From SMBSF63 sp034003545 (GTDB lineage: Bacteria; Chloroflexota; Anaerolineae; Anaerolineales; Anaerolineaceae), in contig CAYURM010000010.1 in the NCBI GenBank assembly GCA_964447155.1, forward strand, positions 1 through 64,000: a stretch of DNA of 64,000 bases. The letters are read 5' to 3'. This document shows, piece after piece, positions 48,685 through 58,226 of this stretch (positions are counted from its first letter, which is position 1; each line of letters opens with the position of its first letter). A model generated the notes under the pieces. That model did not search any database. It had not been told where the DNA came from and worked only from the letters and a program-made list of their open reading frames with translations. The position numbers were made by a program, and so were the translations under genes.

Positions 48685-49869
48685 CTATAGCACCTCTTGC
48701 AGGGTCTGGCAAACGTACGCCACTTCCTCCTCGGTGATCTTGCCGGAGAAGGGCAGGGCCAGGCCGCGCGCACCGAGGTCTTCCGTCACAGGGAAATCGC
48801 CGGGCTGGAAGCCAAAACGCTCCATCATGTAGGGCTGCAAATGGATCGGGGCAAAATACGGCCGCACGGGTACGCCCCGTTCTTGCAGCCGCTCGGCCAC
48901 CGCATCGCGCTGTGCGCCGGAATCCAGGCGGATGACGTAAACAAACCAGCTCATGCGGGTCGTCTCCGGCAGAATATGGGGAATTTCCACGCCGGCCATA
49001 TTGGCCAGACGTTGGTTGTACCACTCGGCAGCCTGCTCGCGGGTGCTGAGCAATTCAGCCAGGCGGGTCATTTGCACCGCGCCGATGGCCGCACTCATCT
49101 CATCCAGGCGGTAGTTATAGCCCAGATAAGTGTGCTGCAGCCAGGTATCGCCGGGGGCGCGTCCCTGGTTGCGCAAAGCCATCATGAAGCTGGCTTCCTC
49201 ATCAAGATCGGTAACGATCATCCCGCCTTCGCCCGTGGTGATCTGCTTGTTGGGGTAGAAGGCAAACACGCCATAATCCCCCAGCGCACCCGCCGGGTGG
49301 CCCTTGTACAGGGAGCCCAAGGCTTCACACGAGTCTTCAATGATCGGCACACCAGCTTCATCAGCGATCCCCTGCAGGGCATCATAGTCAGCAGGCTGGC
49401 CGAAAACGTCTACCGGCAGGAGGGCTTTCAACGGAGCGTCAGCGCTTGCGCCGCAGCGCGGCAGCCAGCGCTGCGCCGCTGCCCCGCCCGTCCGCAGGTC
49501 TCTGGCAGCTTCGGCAGCCAGTTTCGTGTCAATATTGCCTGTTTGGGGGTCAACATCTACAAACACCGGCACCGCATTTTCAAACAGAAGCACATTGCTA
49601 GACGCTACAAAAGAAAACGGGGTGGTGAGAACCCGATCGCCTGCACCAATGCCGGCAGCCCGGATGCACAGATGCAGGCCAGCCGTGCCGGAGTTGACCG
49701 AGATGGCATGTTTGAAGCCGAACTGGTCCCGGAAAGCGTTTTCAAAGGCCTGCACCTGCGGCCCCATGCTCAAATAGCGGGTCTCGATCACCGCAATGAC
49801 GGCTTCACGTTCGGCCTCAGTGAGGTCAGGAGAAGACATATTGACTTGGAGGGTATTTTTAGGTTTCAT
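48685..49869 (-). CDS. DegT/DnrJ/EryC1/StrS-type sugar aminotransferase
   Basis: 394 residues. PLP enzyme that aminates a nucleotide-linked keto sugar. Seen: NSGTAGLHL, the EDSCEALG aspartate that contacts the pyridine ring, and the PLP lysine in FYPNKQITTGEGG (Lys208), then YNYRLDEMSAAIGAVQM. An insert of about 20 residues rich in Arg and Ala (128-146) is unusual. It probably contributes to cell-surface polysaccharide. Ribosome binding site is weak at ATG 49869. Bactofilin lies upstream on the same strand. Confidence 0.92.
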   Translation of the reverse strand: MKPKNTLQVNMSSPDLTEAEREAVIAVIETRYLSMGPQVQAFENAFRDQFGFKHAISVNSGTAGLHLCIRAAGIGAGDRVLTTPFSFVASSNVLLFENAVPVFVDVDPQTGNIDTKLAAEAARDLRTGGAAAQRWLPRCGASADAPLKALLPVDVFGQPADYDALQGIADEAGVPIIEDSCEALGSLYKGHPAGALGDYGVFAFYPNKQITTGEGGMIVTDLDEEASFMMALRNQGRAPGDTWLQHTYLGYNYRLDEMSAAIGAVQMTRLAELLSTREQAAEWYNQRLANMAGVEIPHILPETTRMSWFVYVIRLDSGAQRDAVAERLQERGVPVRPYFAPIHLQPYMMERFGFQPGDFPVTEDLGARGLALPFSGKITEEEVAYVCQTLQEVL

Positions 49870-49882
49870 CGTTTTGATTTTA

Positions 49883-49975
49883 CTATGAATTTACATTCTC
49901 AAAAAAAGCCCGCGGATCCACCGCCCCGCCTTCAGCCAGCGGCAACTGTTCAAGATCACAAATACGGCAGACTGA
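49883..49975 (-). pseudogene. In-frame open tail after the bactofilin stop, possible gene remnant
   Basis: Directly after the bactofilin TGA (49978-49976) and in the same frame, 30 further codons are open to TAG at 49883; the end reads LPLAEGGAVDPRAFFENVNS. The composition looks like a true protein end rather than spacer. It may be the last piece of a gene lost between bactofilin and the aminotransferase; readthrough is the other option. Confidence 0.25.
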
Positions 49976-50428
49976 TCACTCTTCTTTGGCTTTGGGCAGA
50001 GTGGAAATCGGCCGTGTTTCCAGCGTGTCCCCTTCATCTGCTGCTTCCAGCTTCAAATCGACCTGCTCTTCCATACGTACCTGACCGCGAAGGAAAGCGC
50101 CTTCCTCGGTGGCGAAGGCATTCACGGTGACATCCCCCCATACCTGGCCTGATGAACGGATCTCAAGCCGTTCTGCGGTGATCGAGCCGCGCACCGCTCC
50201 GGCAATAATGACCGTATTGGCGCTCAGATTCTCGCAGGTCACACGCCCGGTTTCACCGACCACCACCAGCCCCTTGATGCCGATCTCGCCTTCAAACGTG
50301 CCTTCAATACGGATACCGCCGCTGCCGCGCAGGTTGCCCTTCCAGTTAATGCCCGGGCCCAGCACAGAAGTAACCCGTTCTGTGGGCGGGGCAGAAACCG
50401 GTGTGGGTGGTGCATTTTTACGAAACAT
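49976..50428 (-). CDS. Bactofilin
   Basis: 150 residues. Self-assembling cytoskeletal protein. A short Pro-rich start, then a beta-helical core of hydrophobic/glycine repeats (GNLRGSGGIRIEGTFEGEIG, then GLVVVGETGRVTCENLSANT, split as GLVVVGETGRV and ENLSANT; further RLEIRSSGQVWGDV) and an acidic tail. Bactofilins localise cell-wall and polysaccharide enzymes. It lies just upstream of the sugar aminotransferase, a fitting context. GGAGG precedes ATG 50428. Confidence 0.92.
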   Translation of the reverse strand: MFRKNAPPTPVSAPPTERVTSVLGPGINWKGNLRGSGGIRIEGTFEGEIGIKGLVVVGETGRVTCENLSANTVIIAGAVRGSITAERLEIRSSGQVWGDVTVNAFATEEGAFLRGQVRMEEQVDLKLEAADEGDTLETRPISTLPKAKEE

Positions 50429-50675
50429 AAGCCAAGCCTCCTGCGCATGCGGTCAACACATGCTGTATTAAGTCTTGTTATACCAAATAGTAAGCCTTTT
50501 GCAAAGCAGGAACCGGGCTTTCTGAACGTTTAATTTGTAAGAAATTGCATTATCAGCTACTATTAACCGATTGCCGCCAGACCAATTGGTGGCCCCAAAA
50601 CACAAATTATCAAAAACGCGAAAATAAAAACCATATTGGTTGGAGATGCGCGACAGCATCCCAGGAGAAGAGCGA

Positions 50676-52310
50676 ATGCCCTGGCAACAAATCTATGACC
50701 CGTTGAATAATCCTTTCCTGTCTACCCTGCTGGCGGCCCTGCCGGTGATTGTGCTGTTAGGCTGCCTGGGCATCCTGCGCATCAAGGCGCATATTTCCGC
50801 CTTGCTCGGGTTGGGCGTTGCCCTGATCGTCGCGGTATTGGTCTTTGGCCAGCCGGTTGGCATGGCCGCGGCATCTACCGTTTATGGCGCGGCCTATGGC
50901 TTGCTGCCCATCGGCTGGATCGTTTTCAATGTCATGTTCATGTACCGGCTGACGGAGCGCAAAGGATACTTCAGTATCCTGAAAGAAAGCCTGCGTTCGA
51001 TCACCAGTGACCGGCGGCTGCAAGTGTTGCTGATTGCCTTCTGCCTGGGCGGCTTTTTTGAAGGTGCAGCGGGCTTCGGCACACCGGTTGCCATCACAGC
51101 AGCCATTATGATGGGCCTGGGTTTCTCCCCGCTGGCGGCTTCCGGGTTGTCCCTGATTGCCAACACGGCCCCGGTGGCCTTTGGCGGTCTGGGCACCCCA
51201 ATGATCGCCCTGGCGCAGATCACCGGACTGGATGTATACGACCTGACGATGATGACCGGACGGCTGATCTCCATCTTTGCCGTGATCGTGCCCTTCTGGC
51301 TGGTGGCGGCTTTCGCTGGTATCAAACGGGCGTTTCAGGTCTGGCCCGCCCTTTTGGTTGCCGGTGGCAGCTTCGCCGTGGTGGAATTATTCATCTCCAG
51401 CCGCTACGGCCCCTGGCTGGTGAACGTGATTGCCGGTCTGGTTTCGTTGATTCTAACTGTCCTTTTCCTGCTGGTGTGGAAGCCGCGCAAGGTCTATTTG
51501 ATGGAAGGCGATGACGAGAACGCAAAAGAAGAAGCGCCCCAACATTCCCGCCGCGAGATCATTCAGGCGTGGATGCCCTGGGCCATTCTGAGCGTGCTGG
51601 TGCTCCTGTGGGGCCTGCCCGGTATCAACGCCATCCTGGACAAAACCACCCTGCGCATTGTCGTACCCGGCCTGCATAACCTGGTCATGCGTATGCCGCC
51701 GGTTGTGGCCGAAGCGCACCTTGAGTCGGCCATTTATAAACTGAGCTGGCTGTCGGCCAGTGGATCAGGCATCCTCATCTCGGCGGTCATTTCCGGCCTG
51801 GTGATGGGCTACTCCTTCAAGGAACTGCTAAAAACCTATTTCAAGACCTGCAAAGATCTGCGCTACTCTCTCCTGACCATTTCCGCAATGATGGCACTGG
51901 GTTTCGTCACCCGCTTCAGCGGACTGGACGCCACCCTGGGGTTGACCTTTGCCAGAACGGGTGTACTGTACCCCTTCTTCGGCACCCTGTTGGGCTGGCT
52001 GGGCGTCGCCTTGACCGGCTCGGATACTTCCTCGAATGTCCTCTTCGGTTCCTTGCAAGTCATTACCGCTGTTCAGTTAGGTCTCAGCCCGCTGCTGATG
52101 GCCGCGGCCAACAGTGCCGGCGGGGTGATGGGCAAAATGATTGACGCGCAGAGCATTGTGGTCGCCTCCACGGCCACCGGCTGGCACGGCCACGAAAGTG
52201 ATATTTTACGCTATGTCTTCTGGCACAGCCTGGTATTGGCAGCGCTGGTTGGGCTGGTGGTACTGCTTTTCGCATACCTTCCGCCCTTCACCCTGCTGGT
52301 GGTGCAGTAA
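50676..52310 (+). CDS. lctP: L-lactate permease (LctP family)
   Basis: 544 residues, about 12-14 helices. N-terminal WQQIYDPLNNPFLSTLLAALP and the EGAAGFGTPVAI and TGSDTSSNVLFG motifs are diagnostic for LctP. It imports lactate (or glycolate) with protons. AGGAG lies about 8 nt before ATG 50676; the longer frame from 50640 is not supported. No lactate dehydrogenase is nearby. A palindromic repeat follows 54 bp downstream. Confidence 0.94.
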   Translation: MPWQQIYDPLNNPFLSTLLAALPVIVLLGCLGILRIKAHISALLGLGVALIVAVLVFGQPVGMAAASTVYGAAYGLLPIGWIVFNVMFMYRLTERKGYFSILKESLRSITSDRRLQVLLIAFCLGGFFEGAAGFGTPVAITAAIMMGLGFSPLAASGLSLIANTAPVAFGGLGTPMIALAQITGLDVYDLTMMTGRLISIFAVIVPFWLVAAFAGIKRAFQVWPALLVAGGSFAVVELFISSRYGPWLVNVIAGLVSLILTVLFLLVWKPRKVYLMEGDDENAKEEAPQHSRREIIQAWMPWAILSVLVLLWGLPGINAILDKTTLRIVVPGLHNLVMRMPPVVAEAHLESAIYKLSWLSASGSGILISAVISGLVMGYSFKELLKTYFKTCKDLRYSLLTISAMMALGFVTRFSGLDATLGLTFARTGVLYPFFGTLLGWLGVALTGSDTSSNVLFGSLQVITAVQLGLSPLLMAAANSAGGVMGKMIDAQSIVVASTATGWHGHESDILRYVFWHSLVLAALVGLVVLLFAYLPPFTLLVVQ

Positions 52311-52363
52311 AATAGTAGTTACAGTACATCTATTGATCTACGCAAAAACAAGTTACTGCGTTC

Positions 52364-52391
52364 GTGATGGCGAGGCATGCCCCGCCACTAC
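52364..52391. repeat. 28-bp near-perfect palindrome, GTAGTGGCG...CGCCACTAC family, copy 2
   Basis: Arms GTGATGGCGAG and CCCGCCACTAC with a GGCATGCC-type centre have the same length and arms as the palindrome at 37580-37607, with a changed core and a few mismatches. It lies between lctP and the TPR gene and could form a hairpin at the end of the lctP message. Confidence 0.6.
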
Positions 52392-52452
52392 AGAAATGAA
52401 ACAATTTACACGAAACGCATTAAACCCGCTACTGCAAGACAGAGGAGCTTTT

Positions 52453-53433
52453 ATGAACCCCCAAACCTCCCCCCAGCCCGAAAAGAACCCCGGCCTGGCA
52501 ATGATGGCAGCCGGTGACCTGGCGGGCGCCCGGGACGCCTTTGAACAGGCCCTGATCCTCGATGAGGACATTTTCGGGCCGGAAAGCAAGGAAGTCGCCG
52601 CCGATGCCCGTTACCTCGGCAATGTGCTCTGCCGCATGGGAGATTTTGCCGGTGCCCGTCCCTATTTTGAACGCGCTTTGCGCATCACCCAGACTGTGTT
52701 CGGACTCGATTCACCGGAGACAGCGGTTGACGCGGGCAATTTCGGGGTGGTCTTGCAGCAATTGCAGGACTTTCCCGCCGCCCGCCAGCATTTTGAGCTG
52801 GCCCTGAAAAATGACGAAGCCGCCCTGGGTGCAGACCATCCCCAGGTGGCGATCGACCTGAGCCGCATTGCCAGTTTGCTGCGACAGATCAATTTGGTGA
52901 AAGAAGCGCGCGATCTGTATGAGCGCGTGCTGACAATTGATGAGGCTGCCTTTGGCCCGGACAGCCTGGACGTGATCGAGGACTTGAATCATCTCAGCCA
53001 GGTTTACCTGGAGCTGGGCGATCTTCCCGCGGCCCGAAGATGCCTGGAACGCATCGCAGCCGTGAGCACCCAGCAGTTTGGCATTAACCACCCCCAAACT
53101 GCGGTTTTCCTGAACCGTCTGGGAGGTGTGCAACAGGCGCAGGGCGATCTGGTTTCTGCCGAGAAGTCGTACCGCCAGGCGCTGGAAATTGACCGCGCGG
53201 CATTGGGCGAATCGCATCAGTCCCTGGCCCGTGACTGGAACAACCTCGGCGTGGTGCTGGAGAAAAAGAAAGACCGGCCCGGCGCGGAGGAAGCCTACCG
53301 CAAAGCTTTGAAAATCATGGAAGCCGTGCTCCCGCCAGACCACCCGTATCTGGCAGGCGCCAGGAAAAATCTGGCCCGGCTGGAAAAAGGAGAAGGCGGT
53401 GCACCGCAGCCGCACAAACGGATACTTTCTTAG
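52453..53433 (+). CDS. Tetratricopeptide repeat protein, kinesin light chain-like
   Basis: 326 residues made almost only of 42-residue TPR units with the pattern A(R)x(Y/F)xxRAL-x-I-x-x-x-x-(F/L)Gx(D/N)(H/S)P: six full repeats from about residue 18. The GxxHP linker marks the kinesin-light-chain/NB-ARC TPR type, which acts as a protein-binding scaffold. AGAGGAG lies before ATG 52453; the longer frame to 52141 is shadow of lctP. No signal peptide. Partner unknown. Confidence 0.85.
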   Translation: MNPQTSPQPEKNPGLAMMAAGDLAGARDAFEQALILDEDIFGPESKEVAADARYLGNVLCRMGDFAGARPYFERALRITQTVFGLDSPETAVDAGNFGVVLQQLQDFPAARQHFELALKNDEAALGADHPQVAIDLSRIASLLRQINLVKEARDLYERVLTIDEAAFGPDSLDVIEDLNHLSQVYLELGDLPAARRCLERIAAVSTQQFGINHPQTAVFLNRLGGVQQAQGDLVSAEKSYRQALEIDRAALGESHQSLARDWNNLGVVLEKKKDRPGAEEAYRKALKIMEAVLPPDHPYLAGARKNLARLEKGEGGAPQPHKRILS

Positions 53434-53529
53434 CACTGATAAAGCACTGCTTTCCCACCAAAAAATGCTATACTGGAATCAGTGAATATTCAGGCGCATG
53501 CCTGCCGAGAAAACAAGAAAGGAACCGAG

Positions 53530-54141
53530 ATGAACGAAAATTTGATGAAAAATGAACTCGATCGCGAAGCAGCCCAAGAAGAAGGGCTTGCGGAAAATTT
53601 ACAGATCATTGATGATGAGGTAAAAGTGGAAGATATCCACGTGGGCAGCATTCAGGCCCAGCAGGTTGACCTGCATCAAAGCGCGGTAGAGACGTTAAAC
53701 AGCGCACAGACGACAGCTCGTTTCAGTGCGGTGGCCCGCTCCACCAGTGAGCAATTGAACATGGATTTTGGCGCCATCGGTGTCATGAAAACAGGTGATG
53801 CACAACTGAAGGCTTCTGCAGCGGGCGTGATCGTGGCCGATGAGGGAGTCAACATGGACATCTCGCGCGCGCAGGTCATCCTCTCCCGCGGGAACGTGGT
53901 CATGGACAAATCCATGGCGGTTGTGGCCGGAGGGCGCAAGGTCAAGGCCGAAAATAGCAATGTCGTTTTTCTGTTGGCGGGCAAAGTGGAAGGCAGCGTG
54001 CAGCCTCTGTTTGGCTCGCGCGAATCGTTGATCTTCGGGGCTGTGGCTGGTCTGGTTGGTGGCATCCTCGTCCTGACCGGACGCCTGTTCAAGAATCTGG
54101 GCAATCAGGAGCATCACCAGAATGAGAATCAAGACGACTAA
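53530..54141 (+). CDS. Repetitive beta-rich protein with C-terminal membrane helix
   Basis: 203 residues. An acidic N-terminus, then short repeating strands (VKVEDIHVGSIQAQQVDL, MDFGAIGVMKTGDAQLKAS, VIVADEGVNMDISRAQVIL) and one helix near the end (about 170-190, SLIFGAVAGLVGGILVL) with a polar tail. The strand register suggests a small beta-solenoid held at the membrane. No family recognised. AAAGGA before ATG 53530 sets the start; TGCTATACT (53466-53474) is an extended -10. Adenosine deaminase follows after 17 bp. Confidence 0.65.
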   Translation: MNENLMKNELDREAAQEEGLAENLQIIDDEVKVEDIHVGSIQAQQVDLHQSAVETLNSAQTTARFSAVARSTSEQLNMDFGAIGVMKTGDAQLKASAAGVIVADEGVNMDISRAQVILSRGNVVMDKSMAVVAGGRKVKAENSNVVFLLAGKVEGSVQPLFGSRESLIFGAVAGLVGGILVLTGRLFKNLGNQEHHQNENQDD

Positions 54142-54158
54142 ATGCTGATGGAGAGCCG

Positions 54159-55154
54159 ATGATTGACAAAACCTTCCCGCTGGTTGAATTACACCGTCAC
54201 CTGGATGGTAATATGCGCCTGGAGACCGTGCTGGAACTGGGTTTGCATTACGGTCTGCCCCTGCCCGCCGCCGACCTGCAAAGCTTGCGCCCCTTTGTGC
54301 AGGTTACCGAGCCAAAGCCGAGCCTGATGGCCTTCCTGGAAAAATTCCACTGGCCGATCGCGATCCTCAAGGACATGGATGCTGTGCGGCGCATCGCTTA
54401 TGAAAACATGGAGGACGCCGCCCGTGAGGGCATCGCCTATATTGAGCTGCGCTTCAGCCCCTGGTTCATGGCAGAGGCCAATCACCTCGATCCGGCTGGT
54501 GTGGTGGAAGCCGTGGTTGATGGCGTACAGGCCGGGGAACGGGATTTCGGCGTCAAAGCCAACCTGATTGGCATTCTCAGCCGCACCTACGGCGTGGACA
54601 TCGCCTGGAAAGAGCTGGACGCCCTCCTCACCCAAAAAGATCATCTTGTTGCGCTTGACCTGGCAGGGGATGAAAGCAACTATCCTGCCCAACTCTTCAC
54701 CGGCCATTTCGCCAAAGGCCGGGATGCGGGCTGGCAGGTCACCGTACATGCCGGCGAGGTGATGGGCCCGGAAAGCGTTTGGTCAGCGCTGCATCATCTT
54801 AAGGCTGAGCGCATCGGCCATGCCACCCGTTCTTTCGAAGACCCGGCGTTGATCGATTATCTGCTTGAACACCACATTGGGGTTGAAGTCAGCCTGACCA
54901 GCAACGTGCAAACCAGTGTGGTGACAGACTACGCCGCCCACCCACTGCGCCAGTTTCTGGAACGCGGCGTACTGGCGACCCTGAACACCGATGATCCCGG
55001 CATCAGCGGGATTGACCTGCACCATGAATATGAAACCGCCGCGCCAGCCGCCGGGCTTTCGCCAGAGATGATCCGCCAGGCGCAGCGCAATGCGCTTGAA
55101 ACGGCTTTTCTTTCTCCGAATGAAAAGCAATCCCTGCTGAATCATCGCAAATAA
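54159..55154 (+). CDS. add: Adenosine deaminase
   Basis: 331 residues. Deaminates adenosine to inosine in the cytoplasm with zinc. Metal and catalytic motifs: ELHRHLDGNMR (His-x-His), the VTVHAGE motif with His and catalytic Glu, RIGHATRS, SLTSNVQT and LNTDDPGI (metal Asp). Full length. GAGAGCCG is a weak ribosome binding site before ATG 54159. It begins 17 bp after the repetitive membrane protein. A terminator lies 30 bp after the stop. Confidence 0.94.
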   Translation: MIDKTFPLVELHRHLDGNMRLETVLELGLHYGLPLPAADLQSLRPFVQVTEPKPSLMAFLEKFHWPIAILKDMDAVRRIAYENMEDAAREGIAYIELRFSPWFMAEANHLDPAGVVEAVVDGVQAGERDFGVKANLIGILSRTYGVDIAWKELDALLTQKDHLVALDLAGDESNYPAQLFTGHFAKGRDAGWQVTVHAGEVMGPESVWSALHHLKAERIGHATRSFEDPALIDYLLEHHIGVEVSLTSNVQTSVVTDYAAHPLRQFLERGVLATLNTDDPGISGIDLHHEYETAAPAAGLSPEMIRQAQRNALETAFLSPNEKQSLLNHRK

Positions 55155-55184
55155 CCATTCATTCAATCAGATCCTGTCCATTCA

Positions 55185-55220
55185 AAAACGCTTTCTCGAG
55201 ACCTTGGGGAGCGTTTTCTT
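55185..55220 (+). terminator. Terminator of the adenosine deaminase gene
   Basis: AAAACGCT (55185-55192) pairs with AGCGTTTT (55210-55217), with further G-T-tolerant pairing inside, followed by CTTT. It lies 30 bp after the stop. Confidence 0.6.
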
Positions 55221-55370
55221 TCGGATTGTGATATTCCTCACAGATTAATATGATAAATGGCGGTTGTCAAAATTTGGGACAGGTATACAATTCATCATTG
55301 TAGGTATAGAGACCAACGAATTGGTTGTTTTAACAATTAACGCATAGCAAAAACACAAAGGAGAATGCCA

Positions 55371-55808
55371 ATGGCAGCAAATAAAAATGTGAAGATCAAT
55401 GCTGTAGGAAAAGAGAAATTTCTCATCGAACTGACGACCGGTGAGTTCACCGCATATATCGACCAGCCCGAAGCCTTAGGCGGCGACAATTCTGCACCTT
55501 CTCCCCTGCACTACTTCCTGTGGGCATTGGGCGGTTGTATCGTTACCATTGGAAAAATTGTTGCCAAACAGCAGCGCATTGACCTGCGCGGCATGGAATG
55601 CTCCGTTGAAGGCGGGCTGAACTCGGCTGTCCTGATGGGCAAGAGCGACGAAGACCGTGCCGGTTTTATGGACCTCAAACTGGTTGTCAAGATTGATGCG
55701 GACATGACCCAGGAAGAGAAAGAAGCCTTCATCGAAGCAGTGGATGCCCGCTGCCCGATCTCTGACAACATCATGAACACCACCCCCATCGAGTTCGAAA
55801 TCGTATAA
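55371..55808 (+). CDS. OsmC family peroxiredoxin-like protein
   Basis: 145 residues. The two reactive cysteines of OsmC/Ohr proteins are present: Cys56 in WALGGCIVTIGK and Cys128 in DARCPISDNI. An extra Cys77 lies between them. Members reduce organic peroxides or act in sulfur chemistry. AAAGGAG lies 7 nt before ATG 55371; the ATG at 55365 is too close to it. Stands alone. The region to 55999 holds only the terminator of the convergent gene. Confidence 0.9.
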   Translation: MAANKNVKINAVGKEKFLIELTTGEFTAYIDQPEALGGDNSAPSPLHYFLWALGGCIVTIGKIVAKQQRIDLRGMECSVEGGLNSAVLMGKSDEDRAGFMDLKLVVKIDADMTQEEKEAFIEAVDARCPISDNIMNTTPIEFEIV

Positions 55809-55937
55809 TTGCGATCACAAGACCAGATCGAAACCTCCCGCAGGGATGTTCGCTGTGTGAAGGGTATAAAGCCAAAATCTTCACCAGCATGCGAAAGTCA
55901 GGTCAAGTCCAACCTGCGGGAGGAAACCCCGCCTGGA

Positions 55938-55974
55938 GAAAAAACGCCCGCAGACATTAAATCTGCGGGCGTTT
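55938..55974 (-). terminator. Terminator of the thioredoxin-CcdA gene
   Basis: A 13-bp perfect stem, AAACGCCCGCAGA (55942-55954) with TCTGCGGGCGTTT (55962-55974), has a 7-nt loop. On the minus strand TTTTTT follows, so it mainly serves the gene ending at 56000, while the plus side ends in GTTTGCAT. Confidence 0.8.
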
Positions 55975-55999
55975 GCATATTTCAGACAGAACGTTCTTG

Positions 56000-57653
56000 T
56001 TACAGCAATAGCGAGAATACCAGCCATACGCTCAAACTCAAAAACAGAACGGTCATCCCCAGCTTGACAGCAGCAGAGTGTCTCTCCATGAATCCCACCA
56101 GGTCTTTGGATGTCGTCCCGTAAAACGCCAGAATAAAGACCACGATCAAAGGCACAATGAACATCAAATTGTACAGCACCAGGAAGCCGATCGCCTGAGC
56201 GCGCAGGTCAGGGTTGCTGCTCACCGCGATGATCGTGGGCAGGTACACCTGCCCGGTGCAGGCCAACTCCAGAAAGGAAACCACCAGTCCGGTCACAAAA
56301 GCCCCGCCCACATACGCCGTCTGGTTGCGTCCCTTGCGGATGGTAGCATTGATGCGTTTGCGCAGCGGTTCCGGCAGTTTCAATGCCATATCCGCTGTGC
56401 CGCCGCGGCGCACTTTAAAGAAGTCCATCAGGCTGAACACGGCCAGGCCAAAACACAGCAGGGCGGTGATGCCGTATACCCAGCGGCTGATCACGGTCAG
56501 GGTATCACCCAGCAGGTCCAGAACTTTATAGAAACCCAGGCCCACGGCCAGGTAGGCAATGAATACGCCAATCGTAAAGGACGCCCCGACCGCCAGCACT
56601 TCTTTGCCCTTGCGCCCGCTCAATGTCAGATAGGACACAAAAAAGACCAGCGTAGCAAAGGCACACGGATTCAGCCCATCCACCAGACCGGCAAAAATAA
56701 CGGCTGCCCAGCTCATTGATTTGAACAGATCTTCAATCCCGCTTTGTGAAGGGTCGTACGTCTCCCAAATCTTGCTGGTGCCGTTGGCTTCGTGTTTCAA
56801 CAGGGCCTGTTCCACCACGGCCGGGGTGATCTCGTCTTCCCCAAACCAGGCTTCATCAGCGATGAACAAGGCTGGCGAATGCAAATCTTGCGTCTTTCGC
56901 CCGGCTTTTTTGGTCAACCAATCTGCCAGACCGGCATTGTCATAGATGTTGAATTCTTCGATGATCAACTGGGGATAACGGCTGCGCAGGTAGTTCAGGT
57001 CTGCTTCCACCCGGCTGCACGACTGACAGCCCGTCTGATAGAAATAAACCGCATAGATGGGTGCATTCGTTTCACAGGCTTCGGGATCATCCTCTGTACA
57101 AATTTCAGGATTGGCAAAATCAACATCACCATTACCATTCAGGTTGAATGGCTCCAGACCGGGAATCACCGGCCAATCCATCCCGCCCGCCAAAATTGCC
57201 TGGCGAACGGTCGCATCCAGGCGGGACAGGGAGTCTTCTTCGCCGATAATGATCTCGTTACCGATAATCGTGGTGGGCAGGCCGCGATTTTCGGGCGCGA
57301 TGCCAAATACTTCCTCAGCCTTGATCAATAATTCATAATCATCCGGGTTGTCAATCTTCAACAGACGCAAGTCCAGCAAGGCGCCGTACTCTGCCTGTAA
57401 CGGTTGAATGACTTCTTCGTAAACCGTTTTGCAGTGGGCACAATCTTCTGAATAAAAATACAACCCGTGTACCTGACCTTCGACTTCTTCGACCATAGCA
57501 GGCCCAACCTGCGGGCCGGCTGCCGGAGGCACAACCGGCGTTGACTGGAGAATGACGACCGGATTTGTCCCCTGTGCTTCTACGGTTACCGGCAAGATCA
57601 ACAGTAGAAGGAAAGAAAATATCAAGGCAATTGCTGTCGTCCACTTCGACATA
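56000..57653 (-). CDS. Tandem thioredoxin-fold and CcdA/DsbD-type membrane fusion protein
   Basis: 550 residues. Signal helix (about 7-26), a first thioredoxin-like domain with SEDCAHCKTVYEE (CAHC 71-74), a second with TGCQSCSRVEAD (CQSC 209-212), and a C-terminal CcdA-type membrane part (about 313-550, six to seven helices). The redox cysteines of the CcdA part appear in DGLNPCAFATL (Cys330) and LACTGQVYLP. It would carry electrons from the cytoplasm to extracytoplasmic thiols. GAGG lies before ATG 57653. The upstream frame to 57769 is unsupported. Confidence 0.88.
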
Positions 57654-57795
57654 GTTGTTTCCTCATTTGGTAAATCATTTTTGATGCTTATCAATGTACA
57701 GACTGTTTGGTCCCGAATAAAGCCTGAAAAGAATCTGCACACTGGGCAGATTCTATCAGATGTTTCCAAATATGCAAAACCGCGTTCGTTTTAAA

Positions 57796-58203
57796 TTAGT
57801 GCAGCTTCTCCCGGTGATCAATCAAGGTGCCGTCCAGGTAAGCCTGAAGCGCATCGTTGATCTGCTCAAAATCGGTGATATAGGGGGTGATATTGGCAGC
57901 ACGCATGCTCAAATAGGCGCCAGTGCCCATCCCACCACCGACCAACGCTTCGCAATCTTCAACCACGGCCAGCATGCGCGTGTGCCTGCTCCGCGAAGAG
58001 GCATCCAGTCCGCTTCCCTCGCCATGATGATGGCGTTCGTGCTGTTCCTCTTGAACAGCAAAATGATGGTGGCCGATCTTGTCCAACATTTCACGCTTGA
58101 CTTCTTTGCCGTCCTCGACAGTAACCACAAGATAGTAACTGGCGCGGCCAAAATGGCTGTTGATCGTTCTGCCATCATCGGTGACAAATGCAATTTTCTT
58201 CAT
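57796..58203 (-). CDS. NifX/NifB C-terminal-like (dinitrogenase iron-molybdenum cofactor family) protein
   Basis: 135 residues. The start IAFVTDDGRTINSHFGRASYYLV matches the family pattern (DGxxIxxHFGxA, here DGRTINSHFGRA), a Fe-S or Fe-Mo cluster-binding fold of RNase H type. A His-rich insert (GHHHFAVQEEQHERHHHGEG) could bind metal. No nitrogenase genes are nearby, so it is probably one of the many stand-alone members. GAGAGG precedes ATG 58203. It ends 142 bp before the thioredoxin-CcdA gene and 23 bp after the XRE-cupin regulator. Confidence 0.85.
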   Translation of the reverse strand: MKKIAFVTDDGRTINSHFGRASYYLVVTVEDGKEVKREMLDKIGHHHFAVQEEQHERHHHGEGSGLDASSRSRHTRMLAVVEDCEALVGGGMGTGAYLSMRAANITPYITDFEQINDALQAYLDGTLIDHREKLH

Positions 58204-58226
58204 GAATCCTCTCCATACTGTACTGT

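Noticed and set aside
57796..58203. Nitrogenase cluster
   Set aside because: Only a stand-alone NifX-like protein is present; no nifHDK, nifB radical-SAM or nifEN is seen.
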